From: Catenovulum adriaticum
GTDB taxonomy: Bacteria > Pseudomonadota > Gammaproteobacteria > Enterobacterales > Alteromonadaceae
Direction: 5' to 3'
Assembly (NCBI RefSeq): GCF_026725475.1
Contig: NZ_CP109965.1
Coordinates: 2,170,001 to 2,234,000 of the forward strand
Length of the DNA: 64,000 bases
In this document: one piece after another, positions 38,094 through 46,985 of the stretch
Numbering within the stretch: position 1 is the stretch's first letter
How the letters are laid out: each line of letters opens with the position of its first letter
Notes under the pieces: model-generated
The model's database searches: none
What the model saw: the letters and a program-made list of their open reading frames with translations, nothing else
Told to the model about the DNA's origin: nothing
Program-made: the position numbers and the translations under genes

Positions 38094-38786
38094 TTAAAAT
38101 GGCCACCAAGTGGAATAAAAGAAACTCGATAACCAACCTTGCTTATTGGCATCTGCAAACGAACCTGTTCCGCTATATTCAATTCTTGCATTCGCAATTC
38201 GATTACTGGCAACTGTATTACTACTGCTCACATCTTCAGGCCGTAATGTTCCGGTTAACCGAATATATTCTTTACCTGTATTTAACGTGAGCCATTTCTC
38301 ACCTCGAACAACCAAATTGCCATTCGGTAAAATACGCGTCACATGTACAGATATTTCACCGTTAAGGCTATTGCTTTGATCAGCTTTTGAATCGCCTTTA
38401 AATTCTGTTTCGCTGCTTAAACCTAAATCAATTGGGTTACCTTTAAAGGTAACGTTTTTCCCAAAAGCGGTAAAAGGCGCCATGCTGATATCATTCTCTT
38501 TACCGTATTCCGCTTTAGCGTTTTTAGAAGCAGATGTATTTTCTTCCAACATGACAGTAATAATGTCGCCAAGACGTCTGGCTTTGCTGTCTGAGTAAAT
38601 ATTATTGTTAGCGACAGTGCTAAACAAAGAGCCATTAGGCACAACTTGAGTCATAGTTGGAGCAGCCTCAATAGGTGCATACATAGGATCATCCGGTTCT
38701 GGTTGCTCCATCGGCGTAGAGGCACAGCCAGTTAATAACCCTGCACAGACCAATACAAAAGATTGCATGACATATATTGGTTTCAT
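38094..38786 (-). CDS. flgH: Flagellar L-ring lipoprotein FlgH
   Basis: Outer-membrane L-ring subunit, 230 residues. The signal peptide ends in the lipobox LLTGC (C21), followed by [13 protein letters not shown]. Conserved body motifs include [23 protein letters not shown] and [20 protein letters not shown]. It lies between flgG and flgI in the standard order. Confidence 0.96.
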   Translation of the reverse strand: MKPIYVMQSFVLVCAGLLTGCASTPMEQPEPDDPMYAPIEAAPTMTQVVPNGSLFSTVANNNIYSDSKARRLGDIITVMLEENTSASKNAKAEYGKENDISMAPFTAFGKNVTFKGNPIDLGLSSETEFKGDSKADQSNSLNGEISVHVTRILPNGNLVVRGEKWLTLNTGKEYIRLTGTLRPEDVSSSNTVASNRIANARIEYSGTGSFADANKQGWLSSFFYSTWWPF

Positions 38787-38809
38787 GATTTTGCTCCAAA
38801 CATTTAAAA

Positions 38810-39598
38810 TTATAGTTGCTGAACCGCTTGGCCTAACATTTGGTCAACCGATGAAATGACTTTTGAATTCATTTCAAATGCACGTTGGCTCTCTATTAAA
38901 TTAACCAATTCTTCAGTGACGTTGACATTTGACGTTTCCAATGCACCTTGAATGGTTAAACCTAAGCCATCAACACCGGGAACCCCTTGAACTGGAGCTC
39001 CACTAACCGCTGTTTCTTTATATAAATTTTGACCCATAGGTTGTAAGCCTGATGGATTAATAAAATCAGACACCGTTAACTGGCCGATAACTGCATTATC
39101 AGCTTCGCCCGGCAAGGTAACTGAAACTTCTCCATCTTGTGACACCGTTATAGACTGTGCGTTTTCAGGCACAACAATATTAGGTTGTAATAAAAAACCC
39201 GCACCTGATGTCACCATTTGACCTTCTTCATCTAAAGTAAACTGGCCATTTCGGGTATAAGCTATGGTGCCGTCAGGCTGTAAAACCTCGAAAAAACCTT
39301 TACCTTGAATCATCATATCGAGCGAGTTTTCAGTAGTTTGCATATTGCCTTGACTAAAGTTTTTTTGAGTCGCTACTACTTTAGAACCTGCCCCCAACAT
39401 TAACCCATTAGGCAATTCAGTATCTTGTGAAGAACGACCACCTGGCTGATTTATGTTTTGATATAATAAATCTTCAAAAATAGCTCGGCTTTTTTTAAAA
39501 CCAATCGTACTGGCATTGGCTAAATTATTAGAAATAACCGAAATATCAGTTTGGGTTGCATCAAGTCCGGTTTTACTAATCCAGAGAGCTGAGTGCAT
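38810..39598 (-). CDS. flgG: Flagellar distal rod protein FlgG
   Basis: Builds the distal rod. A 262-residue protein with the flagellar rod family ends: MHSALWISKTGLDATQTDIS with NNLANASTIGFKKSRA, and ALETSNVNVTEELVNLIESQRAFEMN in two consecutive blocks at the C-terminus. Length equals the usual 260-262. A GGAGG site precedes the ATG. Confidence 0.97.
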   Translation of the reverse strand: MHSALWISKTGLDATQTDISVISNNLANASTIGFKKSRAIFEDLLYQNINQPGGRSSQDTELPNGLMLGAGSKVVATQKNFSQGNMQTTENSLDMMIQGKGFFEVLQPDGTIAYTRNGQFTLDEEGQMVTSGAGFLLQPNIVVPENAQSITVSQDGEVSVTLPGEADNAVIGQLTVSDFINPSGLQPMGQNLYKETAVSGAPVQGVPGVDGLGLTIQGALETSNVNVTEELVNLIESQRAFEMNSKVISSVDQMLGQAVQQL

Positions 39599-39623
39599 AA
39601 TAACCTCCTGAGCATTAGCTCAA

Positions 39624-40388
39624 TTAAAAAACTCGCATTAAAGCGTCTGACTGCTGATCTATCGTTTCCGCTTGTTTCATCATCTTAGTTTGCATTTCAA
39701 ATTGACGTTGCAGCGAAACCATATCAACCATGGCACTAACCGCATTTACATTACTGGACTCTAATGCGCCTTTAACAATTTTAACGTCTGGCGATGCATC
39801 ACAAAATCCACATAATTCAAATTCTTGCTGGTCTTTTGGGCGAAATAAACCATCATTTTTCTTATCTAACTGAAAATCATCGTCTGGTTTAATCAGCTTA
39901 ATTCGGTCCACGTCTTCTAAAAAATTAGCGGGTGCGCCTTGAGGCCTCACCACTATGGAGCCATCTAAACCTATTTCTACCTTATCAACTGGTACAGGCA
40001 AAATAATAGGGCCGCCTTCCCCTAATACAGGGTTGCCTCGCGCTGTAGTCAGCATGCCTTCAGGGGTTATTTGCAAATTACCAGCGCGGGTATAAGCTTC
40101 GTCCCCTTGGTTATCCTGAACAGCCATCCAACCATCTCCTTGAATTGCAATATCCAAATCTCGTCCGGTTGTAATTAAAGTTCCACCAGCCATATTTTGC
40201 GCTGGCCTTTCGGTCATTGAAAATACTCGAGTTGGTAAACCTTCACCAAAAGCTTGCATGCTTCGGGCCTGTGCCATATCAGCTTTAAAACCTATGGTTT
40301 TTACATTGGCTAAATTGTTGGCTTGCATAGAAACATTGAGCAGATTTTGCTTTGCTCCGCTCGCTGCAATATATAACATTTTATCCAT
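39624..40388 (-). CDS. flgF: Flagellar proximal rod protein FlgF
   Basis: Proximal rod subunit, 254 residues. It begins MDKMLYIAASGAKQNL and carries NNLANVKTIGFKADMAQARS; the C-terminus ends in LESSNVNAVSAMVDMVSLQRQFE. It is the first gene of flgFGHIJ: a terminator follows flgE, and a sigma-54 site lies about 40 bases before this ATG. Confidence 0.95.
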   Translation of the reverse strand: MDKMLYIAASGAKQNLLNVSMQANNLANVKTIGFKADMAQARSMQAFGEGLPTRVFSMTERPAQNMAGGTLITTGRDLDIAIQGDGWMAVQDNQGDEAYTRAGNLQITPEGMLTTARGNPVLGEGGPIILPVPVDKVEIGLDGSIVVRPQGAPANFLEDVDRIKLIKPDDDFQLDKKNDGLFRPKDQQEFELCGFCDASPDVKIVKGALESSNVNAVSAMVDMVSLQRQFEMQTKMMKQAETIDQQSDALMRVF

Positions 40389-40424
40389 ATCGACTGCCGT
40401 TGATTATTTGACGTACAATAGATA

Positions 40425-40442
40425 AAGCAAACGGCATACCAA
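40425..40442 (-). promoter_or_regulatory. Sigma-54 promoter of flgFGHIJ
   Basis: On the minus strand TTGGTATGCCGTTTGCTT has GG and GC exactly 10 bases apart, as in TGGCAC-N5-TTGC. The expected start site gives a leader of about 27 bases to flgF. Confidence 0.75.
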
Positions 40443-40579
40443 TTTAACAAATAATAGAATATTTAAATTAAGTTATTGAAATTACTTAAGATATAAACTT
40501 AGCTTTTAGGGAAGAAAAGGCTAGCCAGTTTATTGACGATAATCGTCTAGCTAAAATTAACTGCCAGCTGAAGGATGCT

Positions 40580-40614
40580 AAATAAAAATAAAAAAGCCAC
40601 AGTAAATGTGGCTT
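40580..40614 (-). terminator. Intrinsic terminator after flgE
   Basis: AAGCCAC (40594-40600) pairs with GTGGCTT (40608-40614). On the minus strand it is followed by TTTTTATTTTTATTT. It separates flgBCDE from flgFGHIJ. Confidence 0.85.
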
Positions 40615-40637
40615 TGAGTTGACTGGTGTTGAACTGT

Positions 40638-40666
40638 CAGATTCGATAAAGTTATTATCGAATCTG
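40638..40666 (-). repeat. Hairpin across the flgE stop codon
   Basis: A perfect 12-bp inverted repeat, CAGATTCGATAA (40638-40649) and TTATCGAATCTG (40655-40666), with a 5-base loop. One arm is the last codons and stop of flgE. It has no T-run and lies just before the true terminator; it may protect the 3' end of the transcript. Confidence 0.7.
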
Positions 40667-42073
40667 CAAAATATTTTGTTGTAATTGTGAGTTCACATCT
40701 AAAGCTCTTGAGTTAGCTTGAAATGATTTTTGAGCAGTTATCAAATCAACTAATTCTTGGGTAATATCCACATTTGATTGCTCAAGTGCAGATGAAACAA
40801 CACTACCAAAAGTACCTGTATTGGCTTCACCGGCTAAAGCTTGCCCCGATGAAATCGTCTCTTTCCAACTGGTGTTACCAATTTGCTGCAAACCTTGCTC
40901 ATTGGCAAATCGCACCAATGCTACCCGACCTAAAAAATCAACTGTGCCGTTAGAATAATTCGCTGAAACTAAACCATCATCGCCAATACTCACACCGGTT
41001 AATCGCCCGACGGTTGCGCCGTCTTGCTCAAGCGAGGTCACTTCAAACGCAGAGGCAAATTGAGTCGGATCTTGAAAATCTAAAGTAATCTGCTGCGCTG
41101 GATTTGCCCCGTTGGTTAAAACACCTGCTTGACCCGCATTTGGGCCCAATTCTTGAGTTTGAATGAAAGGTTCAGCATCAACCCCTGGGAAATACCCATT
41201 AACCGACTGAACTATCCCTTGATTATCAAACACTATAGGTACACCGACAAAATCGCCATCACCTGCACCATAACCTGTCGGTGCTGCAGTCACTGTTCCA
41301 CCCGCATCCGGATCTGTCGCCCCTGTCGCGGTGCCATTTAAATCAACCGGGATAGGATTACCATTATCATCTGCGTCAATTGACATAAAAACATGCCAGC
41401 GATTAATTGGTGGCGCAGCAGCTGCCCCCGCTTCATCTTTAACATAATAAGTGGTTTGAATATGGCTCTCACCTAAAGAGTCATAAACCGTCACAGATGA
41501 AGATGCATGATAAGTTGAATTATCATTTGGATTAAATAATGCTGGGTCCAGCGGAGTTGAAGTAGAATCTACGTTAAATGTCATCTCTACTTCACTGGTT
41601 TCAATCGGCACACCTGCTGAGTCAGGTATTCGTAATGCATCTGTGGTGCTTAAAGAAACCCCTTGTGATGTACCATCTTCATTAACTGGATAAACCTGTA
41701 AATAATTACCTTGGTTAGTCACCACAAAATTATCTTCATTCAATTTAAAATTACCAGCTCGAGTAAAAGTGTTATCACGTGAAGTTAACTCTGGCGTAGT
41801 GGCAAAAAAACCATTACCAGTAATTGCCAAATCTAGCGAGTTAGTTGTAAATTTTAAGCTACCCTGGCTAAATTGCTGAGCAACGACCGCCGTTAAACCG
41901 CCATCACCCACTTTTGTTTTACCGCCGCCAAATACACTACTGGCATATACATCAGCAAATTCAGCTCTCGAGCCCTTGAAGCCGGTTGTATTTGAGTTTG
42001 CAATGTTATTTGCGGTTGTATTTAAATCTTTTTGCGAAACCGAAATACCACTAAGCGCAATGTTAAAAGACAT
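40655..42073 (-). CDS. flgE: Flagellar hook protein FlgE
   Basis: Major hook subunit, 472 residues, a bit longer than E. coli FlgE (402); the extra length is in the exposed central domains. Conserved ends: SFNIALSGISVSQKDLN with NTTANNIANSNTTGFKGSRA, and QSNVDITQELVDLITAQKSF at the C-terminus. A GAGGTG site precedes the ATG. It is the last gene of flgBCDE. Confidence 0.96.
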   Translation of the reverse strand: MSFNIALSGISVSQKDLNTTANNIANSNTTGFKGSRAEFADVYASSVFGGGKTKVGDGGLTAVVAQQFSQGSLKFTTNSLDLAITGNGFFATTPELTSRDNTFTRAGNFKLNEDNFVVTNQGNYLQVYPVNEDGTSQGVSLSTTDALRIPDSAGVPIETSEVEMTFNVDSTSTPLDPALFNPNDNSTYHASSSVTVYDSLGESHIQTTYYVKDEAGAAAAPPINRWHVFMSIDADDNGNPIPVDLNGTATGATDPDAGGTVTAAPTGYGAGDGDFVGVPIVFDNQGIVQSVNGYFPGVDAEPFIQTQELGPNAGQAGVLTNGANPAQQITLDFQDPTQFASAFEVTSLEQDGATVGRLTGVSIGDDGLVSANYSNGTVDFLGRVALVRFANEQGLQQIGNTSWKETISSGQALAGEANTGTFGSVVSSALEQSNVDITQELVDLITAQKSFQANSRALDVNSQLQQNILQIR

Positions 42074-42102
42074 AAGTTTTCACCTCTTTAAGTTACTGCC
42101 GC

Positions 42103-42837
42103 TTAAGATGCGACTTCAAGAATATCATCCATCGAAAAACTACCTAAACCAGATAAGTTCAATGAAAGTTTATTACCACTACCAAAGCTAACGCTATTTA
42201 CACTAGAGTAAGCACCTACTTTAATGTCATTTCGCTCGCCACTACTCGGGTTTATACCCGTTGCATTTAACGTATATAAACCAGATGGCATTTGATTACC
42301 GTCGGCATCTAAACCATCCCAATAAAAACCTGCTGGCCCTTCTGAAACCGCACCAACCTCAATGGTATTAACCACTTTACCGCTGCTATCTGTAACCTCA
42401 ACTCGAATATCATTCATGCCGTTTTCCATCATTAATTGACCAGACATGCCATAATTTTCTTCATCAAACTGAAATAGCGGAACTTCGTTGCTTTCAACCA
42501 GTACTGTCTGTCCTACCATTGAAGAGGCTTGCAATGCATTATTAGAAGTTTGACTCGATGACGAATTTTCTAGGAATTCCGAAAACTGACTAGTAAAAGT
42601 ATCAAACTTATTGCCTAAATCACTAATACCGTCCGCCATGGTGAAATTTGTCATTTGCGAGATCATTTCATCATTGCTGGTTGGATTGGTTGGATCTTGA
42701 GCTGCTAATTGGGTGGTTAACAAAGCAAAAAAGTCTTCTTGTTGTAATGCTTTATTACCTGTGTCTTCAGGCACTTTGGTGCCTTCATTTTGTTCCCACC
42801 GTAAAGAATCAGTATAGGATGTATCAACGCTACTCAT
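42103..42837 (-). CDS. flgD: Flagellar hook cap / scaffolding protein FlgD
   Basis: Caps the growing hook and directs FlgE assembly. A 244-residue protein with the N-terminal signature KALQQEDFFALLTTQLAAQD, TNPTSNDEMISQMTNF, and a C-terminal FlgD Ig/tudor region with FYWDGLDADGNQMPSGLY. It lies between flgC and flgE in the standard order and has an AAGGA site. Confidence 0.96.
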   Translation of the reverse strand: MSSVDTSYTDSLRWEQNEGTKVPEDTGNKALQQEDFFALLTTQLAAQDPTNPTSNDEMISQMTNFTMADGISDLGNKFDTFTSQFSEFLENSSSSQTSNNALQASSMVGQTVLVESNEVPLFQFDEENYGMSGQLMMENGMNDIRVEVTDSSGKVVNTIEVGAVSEGPAGFYWDGLDADGNQMPSGLYTLNATGINPSSGERNDIKVGAYSSVNSVSFGSGNKLSLNLSGLGSFSMDDILEVAS

Positions 42838-42848
42838 ATCAGTTATCC

Positions 42849-43280
42849 TTATTGACCTTGACCTATTCGCAAGGTTCGAGAAAGCATTTTTTTAGCGGCA
42901 TCTGCAATTTGAATATTAGTTTGGTAACTACGTGATGCTGAAATCATATTCGCCATTTCTTCCATCACATTCACATTTGGCTTGTAGATGTAGCCGTTTT
43001 TATCCGCCATAGGGTGGTTAGGGTTAAACTCAACCTGCAAAGGCTTGTCGCTTTCGACAATGCCAAGTACTTTTACGCCAACATTCTCTGTATTATCCAT
43101 ATTATTTTGTGCACGACTCATTTCAGCCGCAAATACAGGTTGACGAGAGCGATATGTCTCATCTACCGATGAACTCACACTATTCGCGTTTGATAAATTA
43201 CTTGCCGTGGTATTTAACCTGACAGACTGTGCACTCATGGCTGAGCCAGAAATATCAAATACATTAAATAAGCTACTCAT
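42849..43280 (-). CDS. flgC: Flagellar proximal rod protein FlgC
   Basis: Proximal rod subunit, 143 residues. It begins MSSLFNVFDISGSAMSAQSV and has NTTASNLSNANSV; the C-terminus has NVMEEMANMISASRSYQTN. Its start codon overlaps the flgB stop, and a GGTGG site is inside the end of flgB. Confidence 0.96.
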   Translation of the reverse strand: MSSLFNVFDISGSAMSAQSVRLNTTASNLSNANSVSSSVDETYRSRQPVFAAEMSRAQNNMDNTENVGVKVLGIVESDKPLQVEFNPNHPMADKNGYIYKPNVNVMEEMANMISASRSYQTNIQIADAAKKMLSRTLRIGQGQ

Positions 43281-43681
43281 TATGGTTGCCCACCCTTAAT
43301 TGCTTTTTTCAAACTAGAAATTTTATCTGTCATAAATTGAACACTGGCATTAAACCTAACCTGGTTTTGTAAAAATTCATTTCGTTCAGCTTGCAGATCA
43401 ACTGTATTACCATCTCCGGTATCCGGTTGATTTGGCGTTCTGAACTGTAAGCCGTCGTTCATCTGACTGCTGACTGAAATATGTTTATCATTGGTGCGCT
43501 CAAGCGACGTTGTATAGCGATGACGCGCGCCAGATAAGGCTTCCGAAAAGTTAAAGTCTTTAGCTTTATAGCCGGGTGTATCTGCATTAGCGATATTACT
43601 GGCCAACACTTCAGAGCGCTCAGTTCTTAATTGAATCGCTTGAGGATGCACGCCAAAAGCTTTATCGAAAGAAATCGCCAT
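43280..43681 (-). CDS. flgB: Flagellar proximal rod protein FlgB
   Basis: Proximal rod subunit, 133 residues. The frame extends to 43732, but the family start (MAISFDKAFGVHPQAI) and a TAGGAG site place the start at 43681; the upstream part overlaps the sigma-54 promoter, which confirms the shorter form. The motif ASNIANADTPGYKAKDFNF is diagnostic. First gene of flgBCDE. Confidence 0.95.
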   Translation of the reverse strand: MAISFDKAFGVHPQAIQLRTERSEVLASNIANADTPGYKAKDFNFSEALSGARHRYTTSLERTNDKHISVSSQMNDGLQFRTPNQPDTGDGNTVDLQAERNEFLQNQVRFNASVQFMTDKISSLKKAIKGGQP

Positions 43682-43714
43682 TTTTTTGTCTCCTAAACTC
43701 ACATGTTTAGAATA

Positions 43715-43732
43715 AAGCAAATAAAATGCCAA
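43715..43732 (-). promoter_or_regulatory. Sigma-54 promoter of flgBCDE
   Basis: On the minus strand TTGGCATTTTATTTGCTT has GG-N10-GC spacing and a near-ideal TGGCA...TTTGCT. The predicted start site is about 24 bases before the flgB ATG. Confidence 0.82.
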
Positions 43733-43845
43733 CCAGCTTAAGCAATAAAAACTAAAAAAATAACCAAATAATATCAGTGAGTTAAAACTAATGTAGAAAG
43801 GATTTAATTATAAAGGTGAGAGATTAGCGACAAAAGAGAGTCAAT

Positions 43846-43875
43846 CATTGCCGCCTTAAACATGAAGCGGCAATG
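43846..43875 (-). terminator. Probable terminator of cheV-cheR
   Basis: The stem CATTGCCGC (43846-43854) pairs with GCGGCAATG (43867-43875), just past the cheR stop. The T-run is weak, so it could be partly leaky. Confidence 0.55.
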
Positions 43876-43887
43876 GCTGTTGGTATG

Positions 43888-44718
43888 TTAGTTTTTTAAC
43901 CGGTAAACAATACCAGGGTTACACCTTTGCATTACAAAGTCGTCACTTAACCCCGAAATAGACTCCGAAGCCCCTAAAAATAGATAACCATCTGGGTTTA
44001 GTGCTTTTGAAAATTGTTTCAAAATTTTTGCTTTATTTTGTGCAGAAAAATAAATAAGCACATTTCGACAAAAAATAATATCAAACTTACCTAGCAAGCT
44101 ATAGCTGTCTAATAAGTTCATCTGCCTAAAATTAACCATTTGGGTAATGTTAGGTTTTAATGTCATACAACCTGACTCAATTGATGCTTGAAAAAATTGT
44201 TGTTTACGCTGCGGGGATAAACCACGAGCTAACGCTAGCGAGTCGTAGGTAGCATTTTTACAAAGTTCCAGCATACTCGGCGAAATATCGGTACCTAATA
44301 TTTGAACTTTGCAAGCGTTGGCTTTACGTTGCTGGTGCTCTGCAGACGCCATAGCAATAGAGTATGGCTCTTGTCCTGATGAAGCGGCCGCAGACCAAAC
44401 TTTCACAGTTTTAAATTTACCATCGTATTGCGGAAAAATATCTTTAGCTAGCACTTCAAACGGGTAGGAGTCTCTAAACCATAAGGTTTCATTCGTTGTC
44501 ATTGCATCGACAACAGCGGCACGGAGTTGCCGCTCTGTCATACTCATCGCTCGGTTAATCACATCTGAAATTGTGGCCACATTAAACTTGCTAATTAATG
44601 GTGTTAAACGACTTTTAACTAAATATTGCTTGTTTTCACCAAGCACTATGCCACATTGATGTTCTAAAAATGTGCAGAATTTTCTATAGTCTTCCGAGCT
44701 TATATTTTTATCAAGCAC
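43888..44718 (-). CDS. cheR: Chemotaxis protein methyltransferase CheR
   Basis: Methylates glutamates on chemoreceptors with SAM. The 276-residue protein has the N-terminal helical domain (about 1-75) and the SAM-binding domain with KVWSAAASSGQEPYSIAM, LGTDISPSMLE and IIFCRNVLIYF. Translation starts at a GTG (44718) with an AGGG site 7 bases upstream. It follows cheV by 14 bases and precedes flgB, a conserved layout in polar flagellates. Confidence 0.95.
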   Translation of the reverse strand: MLDKNISSEDYRKFCTFLEHQCGIVLGENKQYLVKSRLTPLISKFNVATISDVINRAMSMTERQLRAAVVDAMTTNETLWFRDSYPFEVLAKDIFPQYDGKFKTVKVWSAAASSGQEPYSIAMASAEHQQRKANACKVQILGTDISPSMLELCKNATYDSLALARGLSPQRKQQFFQASIESGCMTLKPNITQMVNFRQMNLLDSYSLLGKFDIIFCRNVLIYFSAQNKAKILKQFSKALNPDGYLFLGASESISGLSDDFVMQRCNPGIVYRLKN

Positions 44719-44732
44719 AAACGATCCCTAAT

Positions 44733-45656
44733 TTAAACATTTAACCATTTTTGAACTGCACCCGCTAATTCGTCTGGGTTAAACTTTGCAATAAAATCAT
44801 CCGCACCTACTTTTTCAACCATGGCATGATTAAAAACACCACTCAATGAGGTATGCAAAATAACTTTTAAGTTTTTCAATTTTGGATTATTTTTTATTTC
44901 AGCCGTTAAGGTATAACCATCCATTTCTGGCATTTCAATATCTGAAATAAGTAACGCTACCTTATCCGTTACTTCACCGGTTTCTTCTGCCTCAGCGAGT
45001 AATTTATTGAGTGCATCTTTACCATTAATTGCTAATTGTAAATCAATACCAAATCCTTCGAGAGCTCTTTTAACTTGGTTTCGTGCGACCGATGAATCGT
45101 CGGCAATATAAATTTTCTTCGTTGAATAATCTTTCTCTACCGGATTAGCTTGCATAACGGCATCACTCACTTGAGCGTCAATTGGCATTATCTCGTGTAA
45201 GATTTTTTCAACATCTAAAATTTCAACCAGCTCTTTATCAACTTCGGTAACGGCGGTTAAGTAACTATATCGTCCAGCGCCTTTTGGCGGTGGTAAAATA
45301 GATTCCCAGTTAATATTAATAATACGCTCGACCGAGGAAACTAAAAATCCCTGTACCGACCGGTTATACTCAGAAATCACAATAAAGCATGTACTGGTAT
45401 CTTCAACTGGTTTGCCGCCAGTTGCCATGCTTAAATCGATAACCGATATAGTCTGGCCACGAATATGCGCCACACCTCGAATATAAGGATTTCGTTTAGG
45501 TAGGGAAGTCAGTTTTGGACACTGCAAAACTTCTCGAACTTTAAAAACGTTAATCCCAAATCTTTGCCTTCCTTGCAATTTAAACAATAAAAGCTCCAAC
45601 CGATTTTGTCCTACCAATTGGGTACGCTGATTAACAGAGTCTAAAACACCTGCCAT
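44733..45656 (-). CDS. cheV: Chemotaxis coupling/response-regulator protein CheV
   Basis: A fusion of a CheW-like coupling domain (about 20-165; HIRGQTISVIDL) and a response-regulator receiver domain (about 180-305). The receiver has the acidic pair in IADDSSVARNQ, the phosphoryl-accepting Asp in LLISDIEMPEMDGY and the lysine in DDFIAKF. It links receptors to CheA and may buffer phosphoryl flow in adaptation. An upstream ATG at 45671 is in frame, but the ribosome site GGAG lies between it and the ATG at 45656. Divergent from flgA. Confidence 0.94.
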   Translation of the reverse strand: MAGVLDSVNQRTQLVGQNRLELLLFKLQGRQRFGINVFKVREVLQCPKLTSLPKRNPYIRGVAHIRGQTISVIDLSMATGGKPVEDTSTCFIVISEYNRSVQGFLVSSVERIININWESILPPPKGAGRYSYLTAVTEVDKELVEILDVEKILHEIMPIDAQVSDAVMQANPVEKDYSTKKIYIADDSSVARNQVKRALEGFGIDLQLAINGKDALNKLLAEAEETGEVTDKVALLISDIEMPEMDGYTLTAEIKNNPKLKNLKVILHTSLSGVFNHAMVEKVGADDFIAKFNPDELAGAVQKWLNV

Positions 45657-45854
45657 ACTTTTCTCCAACATTCACTTCGGCATTATTATTGGTGTGATAA
45701 TTGCTTCAATACCACAAAATAATGCAATAACACGGCTATTAGTCAAGATACCAACAGTTTTTGACAATAGATATTAGTTTCTTTTATAACGCTTTTTTTT
45801 GATTAAGCATAGTCGAATATGAAAAAAGTCGCATTTATTTGCTAAGGTTAGAAT

Positions 45855-46544
45855 ATGAAAACACAAATCGCTTGGTTATTCGCCAGCTTAACCCTATTTT
45901 CTGGCGCAACTTTAGCCGCTAACTATACCAAAAAACAAATTGAAAACTTTGCTGCGGACCATGTGGAGTCAATGTATCCTAAACAAGCAGATGAAACGTT
46001 AAAAGCGATAGCCTCCCCTATTGATTCTCGATTAAAACTAAACCCATGTAACGGTGAACTCGTTGCTGACGTGCCTAATTTTAATACCTATTCTAAAAAT
46101 ATGACGGTTAAAATAAAATGCAATGCCGATACAGAGTGGCTGTTGTATGTCCCTGTCCAAGTCAAAATTATGACGCCGGTTGTTGTCGCCACCCAGTATA
46201 TAGAGTCAGGGCAAACCATCAGTCAGGGAGATATTCAAGTTAGGCTATTAGAAAAAAATCGTTCAAGAAATGGATTTATTGCCGATAAAAATACCATCAT
46301 TGGCAGTAAAGCAAAACGACAAATAAAATCAGGACAAGCTATTATTAACCGCAATATTTGCTTTGTTTGTCGTGGTGAAATGGTTACAATAGAGGCAATT
46401 ACTTCAGGCTTATCGGTAAAAGCAACCGGAGTTGCCATGTCTGATGCAACTTATGGTGAAACAGTTAGTGTAAAAAATAAGAGCTCAAACCGGATTGTAC
46501 AAGGCCGAGTGAGTTCAGTTGGTGCTATCCAAATTTTTTTATAA
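45855..46544 (+). CDS. flgA: Flagellar P-ring assembly chaperone FlgA
   Basis: Periplasmic chaperone for P-ring formation by FlgI. A 229-residue protein with signal peptide (1-21, ending ATLAA), an N-terminal domain and a C-terminal SAF-like domain (VVVATQYIESGQTISQGDI). It ends in the typical SVGAIQIFL. The Cys pair CFVCRGE sits in the middle. Same strand as flgM and flgN and divergent from cheV, as in Vibrio and Shewanella. Confidence 0.94.
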   Translation: MKTQIAWLFASLTLFSGATLAANYTKKQIENFAADHVESMYPKQADETLKAIASPIDSRLKLNPCNGELVADVPNFNTYSKNMTVKIKCNADTEWLLYVPVQVKIMTPVVVATQYIESGQTISQGDIQVRLLEKNRSRNGFIADKNTIIGSKAKRQIKSGQAIINRNICFVCRGEMVTIEAITSGLSVKATGVAMSDATYGETVSVKNKSSNRIVQGRVSSVGAIQIFL

Positions 46545-46561
46545 ATTAACGAAAACAGGGC

Positions 46562-46588
46562 TAAAGCTTTAATACAAATGGCCGATAT
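46562..46588 (+). promoter_or_regulatory. Sigma-28 (FliA) promoter of flgMN
   Basis: TAAA-N15-GCCGATAT with exact spacing, in the flgA-flgM gap. The -10 lies at 46581-46588, about 35 bases before the flgM ATG. FliA control of its own anti-sigma gene is well known. Confidence 0.85.
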
Positions 46589-46622
46589 AGTTATTGGAAG
46601 TCATTTTTTAACAGGTATAGAT

Positions 46623-46949
46623 ATGGCAATTAATCTAAACAACCTAAATAACCAGCTCGGAAAAAATACGGTTGATGCGCAAAAGTCGCAACAAAATCAA
46701 CAGTTAAATAATCCAGCTAACCAAGCTGCGCAGCAAGCCAAAAATGCACCCAGACAAGACTCTGTGTCATTAACGCAAACCGCGCAAAATTTAAATAACT
46801 TGACCAAAAAAGCAAACAATGCGAGCGGCTTTGATCAAGAAAAAGTAGATCGTCTTAAAAAAGCGGTTGAGTCTGGCGAATATAAAGTGAATGCCGAAAA
46901 GCTAGCAAATAATATTATTGCAAGCGAAGGCAAGTTATTTGGTCTATAA
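46623..46949 (+). CDS. flgM: Anti-sigma-28 factor FlgM
   Basis: Binds and inhibits FliA until the hook is finished, then is exported. A 108-residue mostly disordered, Gln/Asn-rich N-terminal half is followed by the sigma-binding C-terminal helices (DSVSLTQTAQNLNNL and FDQEKVDRLKKAVESGEYKV). The frame opens earlier at 46578, but that start lies inside the -10 box of the flgM promoter; the ATG at 46623 has a CAGG site and is the likely start. Confidence 0.93.
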   Translation: MAINLNNLNNQLGKNTVDAQKSQQNQQLNNPANQAAQQAKNAPRQDSVSLTQTAQNLNNLTKKANNASGFDQEKVDRLKKAVESGEYKVNAEKLANNIIASEGKLFGL

Positions 46950-46985
46950 TTTTTGTATTCGTTTTAAATAGCAGGTTTACATTTA

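Noticed and set aside
45657..45854. Sigma-54 or sigma-28 promoter for cheV or flgA
   Set aside because: Candidate words such as GTCGCATTTATTTGCT have 9-base spacing and lack GG. A housekeeping-type TTGACT site for cheV is possible but too weak to list.
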